Made by a program: the position numbers and the translations under genes
Source: Amphiura filiformis
Lineage: Eukaryota > Echinodermata > Ophiuroidea > Amphilepidida > Amphiuridae
Direction of reading: 5' to 3'
NCBI RefSeq assembly: GCF_039555335.1
Contig: NC_092628.1
Span: forward strand, 71,577,706 to 71,641,705
DNA length: 64,000 nucleotides
The notes under the pieces: model-generated
Seen by the model: only the letters and a program-made list of their open reading frames with translations
What the model was told of the DNA's origin: nothing
The model's database searches: none
Part shown: positions 23,501 through 35,500 of the stretch, piece after piece
Layout of the letters: every line of letters starts with the position of its first letter
Numbering within the stretch: the first letter of the stretch is position 1

Positions 23501-26500
23501 CATAAAATATTACAATTATGGGCAAACTAACTACAAACTATTACAATTATGACCAAACCAAAATTGGCCAAAATCAGGGTCGGCCCTTAAATTTTTTTTT
23601 TTTTTTTTTTTTATTTTTAGGTTTTTAATGGTTTTTATTACTTTTTCTGTGCGTAGATTTCCTTTCAAAGCTAAATTTGGTCAACAACATATTCTTAAGA
23701 AGAAAATCACTAACTGTAAACCCATTATTACATTTATAACTGTCCATTCCTGTATCAATGTTTCCAATAAATTGTGTCTCAATGTATGCAGTACTTCTAA
23801 TTGAATCCATTTCGATGGTATATCTTGCGTATTGAGGTCTGCAGTGAAGTATTGATTTATCTTTCCACATGACCAATCTTCATTGCCTACAGTTCTATGC
23901 AGTACAGTCTCAACGCAGGACTACCGATTCTTATTGTTCTGCAAGGCTCACTCAGTCATTTAATGAGGCAATACAAACGATCGAATTTGGTATTCAAATG
24001 AACAAAATTTTGAGTTACACCTTTTCAGTGTAAATTTTTTTTTCTCGCCAAATGAAAAGCAATAATTTTCATTTTTTCAGTAAATGTCAGGAAAAACTGT
24101 AATGCTTGATACTGTATTTTTTTCAAATCTTAGTGTTAAACTTAGGCGTGAAATTCAGTCATTTAGTGTAAGATTTTCGATTTTGATAGGCTTCAACTCT
24201 GCCCTTGAGCCTTTTTTTGGATCAACTTTTAGCTTTTCAAAGTAATATAGTTGGCTAACGAAGGATTTTTCCCAACTTTCTAACGCACATCACCGTGAGC
24301 GATATATCATAGTTTTGTCAGAATTTCCGTTTTGATTCCACCTTTTTTCACTGCCGGCTGAAAAATTTTCAAAATCAACGCGTGAAATCCAAGGCATTGT
24401 AAATCGATATCCCCGGGTGCCATATGCAGTGATATGAAGAATGGCCTGGCTACAGTGTTGCCAGAACTTCAATATAGTTTGTTTGAAACTGCTTTTGGAA
24501 TAACAATACAAGGTTAAACATGGAAGTTTATAAAAAAAACCTATTAAATAACCTAAAGGAAAAAAAAAACACATTTGTGGCAACAATGAGCCTTGCATTG
24601 AAAGTCATATTTAAAATGTGTTGAGTACCACCCCAAAGTTTCCCTATATACACCCCCTACTACCCACCTCACACACCTCTGCACCCACCCCACGCCCGAT
24701 AGGCCTATACATAATATTACATACCCGTATAATAATATTTATATAGCACGTTATAGCTATACATTTAAAAAGTATAGCCCTATTATGACAAATAGGCCTA
24801 CATGTCAAATTAAAAACAAACCCGAACACAAGCCTGAAGGGTGTAATGAAAATGCCAACCCGCGATGGGGGGAGGTGTCATACAAAATTCACCTGGAGAT
24901 AGGAGGACAGAAAAATAAAATCCCCTATAATAACACACTCATTTATTTTTTCTAGATTTGGACAGTACAATGTGCGTCTCTTAATACGGACTAACCGTAT
25001 TCACTTTAATTTACCAAAGCACCCAAATGGGAGATTTGGGCTACAAAATCGCCCGTCGAGTAATCCTGCTTTCAATGCAGAAGAGACCTGGATTAGATCA
25101 ATGGAATTATCGACTATTTATGCTGCTTGCTTTCCAGATAAAGTACTGAGTTTGAGATTTTAGGAGCATGACGTGAAAAAGGTGAAATTAAACGGAAATT
25201 CTGACAAAACAATAATAGATAGACCCACACGATGTGCTTTACATAGGTGGGAAATATCTTTCCTTAGAGAATTATATTAGTTTGAAACGCTAAAAAATGA
25301 ATTCCGAAAAAAGCTCGTGGACGGAAGTAAGGCCTATAAAATTCATAAATCTTACACTAAACGACACAATTTCATACCTAATTTTAACACCAGGATTTTA
25401 AAAAAAATGTATATCCAAGCACAATGTTTTTAACTGACATTACTGAAGAAAAAAAATATATTGCTTTATATTTGACCGAGAAAATTTATTTCGTAGCAAA
25501 AAGGTGTATATTTGAATTGTGCTGATTTTAACATGTATCGATCGACTTTTAGCGCGACTATGCATTTCTAAAGAATCGGTAGTCCTGCGTTGAGACTGAG
25601 TAGTGAGTCATTAAAAAATAAATATTATTCCGACTGACCAACCCACCCTAAAAATCCCAATGGAGGGCAAGCAAACAATTTTTGCATTTTGGCCCTTGTG
25701 GCTTGCCATACACACATAGATTACTTGTCCATCCACAAGCAGACACAGTCTAGTAGGTAACCCTAAAATATCCCTCTGAGTGACTGTCAAATTTACACTT
25801 TAAATGATCGTTTCATGTGTATAGATGCAGAATTTGAAGGGTGTCCACTCGGTACCCTTGAGCATATCAAGATATCCTGGGTCTAAGTTTAAACAGAGGG
25901 TCAAAATTCAAAATTGCTCAAATTGTGGTAAGGTCAGAATAAGCGGAGAAACGTTCGTCTATGCACAAATGATTTAAAAATCATTATTTCACTCTTTGTA
26001 ACTCTACGAAGTTACATGGCTCAAGACAGCTGAATTAAATTGTGGGAAATGTAATGAAAGATATTGTGATTTATACGTTCATGATTAGCAGCGCAGCGCA
26101 AACCTGCATGTATGTCCAACCCAGTCAAGTCGCATTTGGTATGTTATTAACTCCAGCAAATGTATGTAAACAAAACAAAGATTTGCAGTCAAAATGCCAC
26201 TCAGATTTTTTGATTATTTTGAATTTTGGCGCACTAAAAGCAGATATTTTTGAATAATTGGTGCAAAAAGATGCACATTAAGACCATCCGCCAGATACAG
26301 CTTTCGCAAGCATGAATGCCTTACCGTTTTAAAATCTAAGTGCATTTTGTGCAATGTTGACATTTACTTACTAAAACATTGATTTATCAGAGTTCACTTG
26401 TGAAAATATTGCATGATTTTTGTGACAAGAAACTCCAAACTTTTGGCACTATCGTTTAGGAGCACATCAAAGTCCACGGAAGGTTTTCTCATTTTTCAAA

Positions 26501-29500
26501 TTTTTTAATAAACAAAAATATACGCCATTAAGTACACCATTACCATTTTTGTTTTTGCTGAATAGAGCGACAAAATCAATGTAATGAATGACACTTATTT
26601 TGATCCATTTTCCCCCTGCTACAGATCTGGATTCAACATGTCACACTTGATCTTCCTACTTATTGGTATCCTCACCATCCAAAGTATATCTTCACAAACC
26701 ATGCCTGTTGATGGTAGCCAACCTCAACCATGCAACTCTTGCTGTCAAGGGCCTTCTGGTACATCAGGACATAATGGACACAATGGCTTGCCTGGCCGTG
26801 ATGGTTTGAAAGGAGAAAAGGGCGATATAGGAGGACCAGGTTTGGAGGGAGAAAGAGGACTTCCTGGACCTCAGGGACTAAGTGGAGAGAAGGGAGATGG
26901 AGGTTTACAAGGAGTGCAGGGATCAAGAGGACATCCAGGCAAAGTTGGGCCACAAGGTTTGAAGGGAAGAGCTGGAGTTGGACAAAGTGGTCCTGCAGGT
27001 GGAAAAGGAGAGAAAGGAGACCTTGGAACGAAAGGAGAGTCAGGAGAGCGAAATGGAAGATCAGCATTTACCGCTTTTAAGAGAAGCAGCCAATCTGGTA
27101 ACGATGGAGATGTATTAACATTTCAGGTAACAGAAACAAACATTGGCAGTAACTTTGACATTAATACAAATCGTTTTACTTGTCAGATCCCAGGAGTGTA
27201 CTGGTTTACATTTACAATATGTAGAAATCATGATTCACACAATCCATTTGTTGATTTAGTTAAAGATGGTACCAAAATAACCAGGGCATATTTTTATGAA
27301 AATGTGTCAGGTAGCATGTTGGCACAATCTACCAATGGAGCTGTACTGCAGCTGGCAGCTGGTAACCAAGTATGGTTACAGTTTGGTTCCAATAGGCTGC
27401 AAGTTTTCAGTGATAGTAGTAAGTACACAACCTTTTCAGGCTTTCTCCTCTATGAGGATTAATTCTACCATGTTTTATGTAAGACAGCTTTCACTAAAAT
27501 GGCTTATCTGAATAATTAATATTTAACCAGGGCTGATTTTATAATCAGCAGCAGATGATAGATTATGTACCGCACCATTTTATATAAGAGTTGTTCGTAT
27601 TTTCTTGACCATGTATCAAATGTGTAAATCAAAATTAGCATCCAGGTTAGGGGCTGTGCAATAATTATGAGCCCTGGGGGGAGGGTAAAATTGGGGGGCA
27701 AGAAACTTTTGGCGGGCCAAAAGGGGGGGCAAGCAATTTTTGGCAAGCGATTTTTGGCACACATTCATGGGGCGCCATTTTAATAAAACGCTCTAAAAGG
27801 CTTAGGAAAACAATACGGAAGCGCTTAAATATGCAAATTTTCCTGCTCATGCTCTTGCGCTTTACTTAACAGGTATATAGACCATTTAAGGTTTGTAAAT
27901 TGGGATTCCAAAAATTTGGCATGCAATGGGGGGCAAAGAATTTTTTGGCGGGCCGAGAGGGGGGCAGCGATTTTGGCAGGCCAAGAGGGGGGGCAAGCGA
28001 TTTTTGGCGAGCCGTTTGGAAATTTTACCCCCCCCTGGGGGGCTCATAATTATTGCACCGCCCCTTACTCAAGATTCCATAAAAATACAACACTAATTTT
28101 TGGGATTAAAAAAATTCTGTTTTGCCAAATGGAACATATATCTTAAATTTAATTCTTTAGTTGGAACTAATTGGCAATGAAAGTTAAATTTTCATATTTG
28201 GCACAGTTTTGGAAACAGGACCAATAACATGCATTTTTAGGATGTTTTTTTAATGATGTGACTCAAGTGCAAAGACTCATTAGGCTAAAGAAAAAAATAC
28301 TTATGTCTCAAAACCCATGGCAGTTACAAAAACGAATGCAGAATAAGTTTTTTTAAAGATTTTTATTTTTTGTAAAGATTTTTTTTAAACTAAACTTTGA
28401 ATTAAGATGTCATTTTTGAGTGCTCAAAATTACACAGCATAAAATTGTGGTTGATTTACACAATTGAAGACTAGGACGGCCTAGGACTTCTTCTGATGAA
28501 GATGTGTGTCTCACATCGAAAATTCAAGGTTAGTTGGAATTTTGTGCTGAATGTCAGTTTAAACTTTTAGAAATTGTTTATCACCAGCACGTATGAACTT
28601 ACATTCGACAATTGAAGTACAAATATCAATTATCTAATACCTAAACAATGCAAGTATCGAATCATGTAGATTTTCTTCCAAATTTTTTTTAGCATTTCTG
28701 CGATTTCATGATTTTACCGCAAGAAAAAAAAAGAAAGAAAGAAATAACAAAATGCATTTGTTGTTTTAGCTGACATGGACGCACTAAGAAAAACGAACGT
28801 GCGCGCCGGCTTTGAGACATAACTTCTTTTTTTAGCCTTACAGCGTGACATGAATGCTCACTCTGTTGAGTTCATAATCTGTGTACCTTGAGGGGAAGTC
28901 AATGTACATTTTGTCACTTTTGAAATGCTTTCTTTTTTCATTCAAATTGCTGTAACTTAAGGAAATAAAGTCACATTGTGCTAAATGAGGTATTGAAATA
29001 TTGATATCTATCTATCTATAGACCATTCTATTTTGAAACATAGTTTTACTGTCTGTCTTAAGTGTACAGATACTATTTGTGCAGAGTATATAAAGAATAA
29101 AATTTGAAAATATTTTCTTATTTTATTCTTTATATACTCTTGCACTAAAAGGTTGGAATTTTACAGTAGGCTGTCAATATAAAGCTAGCATTTTAGTAAT
29201 GTAGAAGTTGGTGGTCATAACTCAAAAAGTTTGAATCTGGCGTTTATCAACATTTACTTCTAAACTCTTCATATGCTAAACTCAACCCATTAAGTATCAA
29301 AACGATTATAGATAGTCAGATATATGGGGAACTGAAATATATAGCAAAAACGTATTTAATGTATATAAAGCGCAGCTTTCTCCTATGCATTTTGATACCT
29401 CTTTTGTTGCTCTACGATATCATTTGGTCAAGTTATGGGCGCTTGAGTGGCTTCAAGTCGGATTTTGAAAGTTGCACTTAGCTCCTATTCAAGCCAAACG

Positions 29501-32500
29501 CGTTTGTCATGTACAGACACACACAAAATCAAGACAAAGGACACTGATGTGCTCTGTTTACTTAACCATGAACTTTACTTTGTTTTACTCCTTCGACTTC
29601 CAACTTCAATACTTCCTACCCTTTACTTATCTCTGACTTATCTCATGAACTCTTTCTGTTGACACCTCAATACTTGGTGTGCATACCATCACACATACCG
29701 TATTTCGTCAAATAGTCCCCCCCCCCCCTCAAATAAACGCTCCCCACCACTTTTTTCAACCAAGATGTTTAAAAAATGCTGATATTTCCATGCCATCTTG
29801 TGTAGTAAGCTTACCAAGTTCCCCACATGGTCGGTAATAGCGTCAATAATTGGCGAAAATCTGGATTGGAAACCCGGAAGTGAGCCAGAAGTCAGTGTTT
29901 CTAGTTCATATTTCATCATTTTATCGTTTTTTATTGTTCTAAAATTGACCTTGAATAAACGCCCCCCTTGGGAAAATGTAACGCCCCTGGGGGCGTTTAT
30001 TTGACGAAATACGGTACTCATTTGAATTTGGCGGACAAAAGCAATGGGCATTTATTGGTCACAATACAACGCATTTGGCTTGGTATAGGAGCTAAGTGCA
30101 ACTTTCAAAATCCAACTTGAAGCCACTCAAGCGCCCATAACTCGACCAAATGATATCGTAGAGCAACAAAAGAGGTATCAAAATGCGCAGGAGAAAATTG
30201 CGCTTTATATACATTAAATAAGTTTTTGCTATATATTTTAGTTTCCAATATATCTGACCATCTATAATCGTTTCGATACTTTATGGGTAGACTATGCCAT
30301 AGTCAAATTTTATTAAAAATATGTTATTATTAGTCATGATGAACCCATTTCGTTGAACTCAAAATTATACTGATGTTTATTAAAATTAAAGTATTCAATA
30401 GTAAAATGGTCATAAAGAGTTAAAAATATCAGATGATTAGTGACAATAAAAGTAATTGAATGCAACATTATCTTGCATAATTATAATGGCTCACTTTAAT
30501 ACTGAACAATTCTGATTTTGGAATCTACCAGTTTATTGATACCAAACCCCGAAAATCCGACTATGGACTTTGAATTTTAAGCAGAAATTTACCCCGGGAC
30601 TTTGCTCTCTAAAAACACACTGTCAAGCATACTTGTTTATCAGTCCATTAACCACAAGTACTGAGCATGGTATAGTACAAGACGCGCTAGATGTTTGCTC
30701 TGACAGATTAACTTTCGCGTCAACACAAATGCGCCGCTAATACCACAGATAGTTGTGTACGGTGTAGTTAATGGTACTGGCGCGGGCCCGGAAGATTTAA
30801 ATCATAGTGAGACATGGGCGACCAATCACAAGGCAGATCCATTTAAAGATGCATTACATCATGGCCAACTCTCCATAGAGTCCCGTGTTAAAAATCTTCA
30901 CCGCAAGGCAAAGTCAGTAGTCCACTTGGGAAGCTAACAAACAGAGGGAGTGCGGTGACTGAAAAGATCAGATACAGATGTGAAAATCTATCAGTTGCAC
31001 ACAAATCAATATAAATCAGAGTTTTATGCTTAAATGTATGCAAAATGGGCAAGTGGACTACGGAGAAGTCTACTTTATGGGTTGAGTTTACTTGTATTGA
31101 ATATAAAAGAAAGACAAAATATACGAGAACAGACAAAACAGAATTTATTTCATATGTTCCATGATTGGCTATTCCAGACTCTACTCTTTGTTTGTTGTCA
31201 TTTAATGTAGCACTGGCTTCTGTGCTGTACTCTGATACCTGTATGATGATTTTCCAACTGTAGGATAGTAGCCGATACGCTCGCTATTCGAGAGGCATCG
31301 CGGTTTGTGGAACGGGGCTAGTTCTAATTTAATGACTATAATTGCTTTTTAATTGATGGAAAAATTGATATGATATGATGTGTACATCAGTATTTTGTAA
31401 AACCATTAAAATATATAAAAACAACCAATTAATTAAAAACAAATAATTATGTAAAGATATTTGTAGCCCATACCCGAGTTGCAAATCTTTTGGAATACAT
31501 GCATGTGCTATACCATAAAGTGGAGGGTGATGTAGTAGATGAATTAATTGAGGGCAGTGTTCACTGTAGATGTAGTGATGTTACAGGATTAATTACCATA
31601 GCGATAGGTGAAAACAATTTTTGAATGTATTGCCTTGCACTAAAAGTAGGCTGCATCATTTGGAAAATTGTTAAATGCCAAAAAGCTGAACTTAATTGGG
31701 GAAAAGGTAATATTATGGTTTGATCACATTTGTTTGCTCCAGAGAAGATGTGATAATGTAATACTTCTCTGGTAACACCTTTTTGATTGAAGCAAATCAG
31801 ACATATCATATTGTGATTATACAGGGTACATCACATGTGATGTACCCTGTATAATCACAATATCTATTATTAAGAAGTTGAATTATGGTTTCAATGCATT
31901 TTACCAATGATCAATGTAGTTAATAAGGTCAAGTAAAACTGAAATTTTCATAATTGGTTAATGGTCTGTATATTTTTGTCTATGTTTGGGTAACACAATT
32001 ATCACAAATTTTGAACTAATCATGAAAAGGTTTACAGTTTTCAAAAGAGGAAACTCACAAATGTGAATCAATCTGATCCACTCAGGCCAAAGCCTGAAAT
32101 GTTGAAAATTGAGTTACTACCATTACTAACTTGCTCAGTATACCTACATTTACTGATATGGAATCCCCATGTCTCTTGAATAATTGGTTGCTTTTAATTC
32201 TCACTTTTTGCATATATTTCAGTTTCATTATTGCCGACTTTAGCCTGATTGGATTAGATCTGTAACAAATTTACTATTATATAATAGCTAGATATTATAA
32301 CACATCGCCAAACCTCCATGTCAAATATGGCATCTATTATTTATACATAACACCGGTCACCCAGTAAAAGGTTTGCACATGGTGAATTCACAGCTGGAGA
32401 GATCGACTTGGAAGTGAGGATTACAAGTGAAATTACAATTGTCATGCTCTTGAGTCTTTGCTATCATAATTTCACCAAATCTGGATTCAGAATGATCTCT

Positions 32501-35500
32501 ATGCTATAGTTTGTTGAGTATTTATTTGTGACAAGTGATTGAAACAACTCAACTTGGTACAATTTTATGAACAATTCAGGATTTTTTGGGGCCCATGTAC
32601 ATTTTCTGTGTGCCATGATTTTCAGTGCCACTGATCTAAAATAGTTGACTGCCAGCCAGACAGGTACTTTTTTATCTATCTGTCTGTCAGTGAAGTTACC
32701 CACAACTGGTGTATGGGTGGGTGTTAAAATACAGCTACTGTTAAAGGTGAGACAAAAATGATAGGCCTGTGCAGACAACACATAAATACTTGCATCAGTT
32801 ATAGTGTACATGCTTAAAGAAACCTCAATTCTCACAATTCACAATACAATGCACCGCCAGCAACAATGCGCCACCAGCAGTTGCTCTTGCCAGTCCAATT
32901 TTTGAACTCCAGGGTCGACATTGTAGTTCTAGCCACCATGCCACCATTGAAAAAAAAAAAAAAAGTGCAGTGATATATAGTGCACTACGCTTAGGCACAA
33001 TGCCTATATACGTTGATCCACAAGCCTCAGCACACTTTACAGGTTGTTGCTGACCACTATGGCCCCACATCAATTCCATAAACCATTTACAAACGATTCA
33101 GAGACTTTGCGGCTACGCAGAGCGCACACCCTAGACATTCCACAAATAACCTTTGCAAACAGGATCAGCTCCCAATTAGAAGTCAATGAGCAGTAATAAG
33201 TTCCTTGTTCAGGGGAATTTCAAGCTAACTCAATTTTCATGTGAGTGTGATCATAATAATGTTGAAAACAGATCCACAAAGGATCAATACATAGAAATAG
33301 ATCTAATATAATTGTAAATTACTGTTAGTGTGCATGCATATGTAACATCATTATATTGACAATTAAACACACAATGACATAATATGTTCCTGTCTTGTAT
33401 TCATTTATGCAAGCTTTGTATATCGACTTTTTACCATGATGCACTGCATATTTTGGCCTCTCCCCAGCAAATGCTGGAGACGCAATGTCTAACCGACCAC
33501 ATTACATGATATAACCAGTCTCAATTGCATGACATACCTTGCTTCATCATCCCAACTCTCACTGCAGCTGACTGTTCTCGATTGGGACCGATTTGTTTCA
33601 GGTTTCTTTTTCTCAGGATCACCGGTTTCTGGAGTCCAGCTCTGGCTTCTTCCAAACGCCCTCTCTCCCTTGCCTTTGTCATTCTGTCTTTTGTTTCGCT
33701 GGCCTTTCCTATAATTTGTGGATTAATAAAATATGATGTTTCTTCAGGTTAATACTTGTTCATTTGAATGAAGCAGCTGCCAACAGTGTGACGACTGTCC
33801 CCATACACTGTGTGATGAATGCCCTTGTGTGCGTAATACTGATAAGCCAACTCACTTGTGATTGGCTAGTTAGTATGCAAGGTTGTGCATTTGCATTGAA
33901 TTTGAAATGCGATCACAGCCTGATCGCATACACCTTTTTGTGGCTATGCTCATTCAAATGAAATTTTTACCATAATATTTTGACTTATATCCATTAAATT
34001 TAATACTTTAAAGCCAAATAATAATAAGGGGACTTATTTTTTTGGTTTAATGCTTAAAAGACATGAGATTTTTAAAAGTGGTCAAGTTGAGCAAAGTCTA
34101 GTTTGGCGTGATACTCAATTATACTGTGTGAAACAAATAATGCTGAAACAAATAATGCTTCCACTAAATACATTTGTGACATCTCTTTTACATACCAGTA
34201 CTCAAATAACAACCCATCAATAAAAATCCAAAAGGTAACTGCATACAACCCAGAAGCAAATACACCTGATAACATAATTTAATCCGTCCTTATTCTGGGC
34301 AGCTTTTTCAATACAATAGTACTGATCTTCCAAGAGGTCCAGATAAGCCCCATCAGCTATCACAACATGCTGTTTAAGGGTAAAAAGTTTGGTGGTATCC
34401 TTTTGTGTCATTTGATTGAAAGCTGAAAGATTGCAATTTGTCAGAAAATTTTGAGAAATGACAGAAAACTACTGCGATTATCTCAAAAATGGTCAATTTG
34501 TAATTTTCATTGGTTCAATATGCAAATTTAGTGTATCCAAAGGCTATTTTTGTACCTAGAAAAGCTAAAAACATCCTGGTGTTAAGTTAAACAAATTGTT
34601 CAAAGTTACAGAACATTTCTGACATTGCTCAGATTTGCTTATTAGAAAATTATTTCTATGGTCCTAGTTTTTTTGTGCCTTATGGATTAGATCTTTGAAG
34701 TCAGGTCATGGCAGTATGGTTTTCAAAGGAATAATTAGATGCAAGTCATAAGCCATATTGACATGTAGCACACTCTCTCAACTAACCATCCAGGTATTTT
34801 AATATTAACTATACCTTACCTATTTTTGAAATTTTCGTCATCGTCTTTATCTTTCTTTTTTCTCCGCTGATCTTCTGACCCGCCAGGTCTACAGAACTTG
34901 ATAGTCTGTCCAAAGCCTATGGGCTCCTGCTTGGTGTCTTCTTTGACCGACTCCCACAGGCTTTTAATGACCTTGGTCTTGTCCTCTGTAAATGACAATG
35001 CAAAAATGTTGCAAATGTTAAGTAACAGGGTTTCACCTGGTATGGAAGTCACAAGTCACACCTGACAAAAGCTTCACAACTTTCAAAGTGCAGTCTCAGA
35101 CAATCAACACATAAAGTCAGTACAATGTGGTATCAATTTTGCACCACGACTCTAAAGTTATATCACAACAGCCTATTTTTATACAAAATAATATCATCAA
35201 AATTGCCTTAAGATAAATAACATTTTGTTTCTGGAACTTGCTGCACCATTTTGCACTCACCCTTTCTCAACTCTGACTGAAGATCTCTGTGCTTCTTATT
35301 GTCAGCAAATGGGTTGTATGCTGATGCTTCATTGCCAAATTGAAGGGTGGTGATAGGGGGCGCTGCAGGTTGTTCTTTGACATACTCTTCCACTGGTTGG
35401 AGTGACTGTCGCATGGCAGCATCTTCATCTTCCTCTTCATCCCAGCTATCACATGAATTCTCACTGTTGTCATCACTGTTAAACGTCAAGCTTCCAAGTT

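Noticed and set aside
26672..27067. 131-codon minus-strand open frame over the C1q gene
   Set aside because: It is the antisense shadow of the Gly-X-Y collagen repeat, which lacks stops on the reverse strand.
32464..32835. 123-codon minus-strand open frame
   Set aside because: No recognisable motif and no phase-compatible junction to exons 6 or 7 of the minus-strand gene.
34072..34411. Minus-strand open frames with a splice-like centre and a hydrophobic stretch (VTFWIFIDGLLFEYW) faintly resembling a TMEM50-type membrane segment
   Set aside because: The likeness is short, no partner exons with matching phase were found on either side, and the stretch lies in an intron of the well-supported gene.
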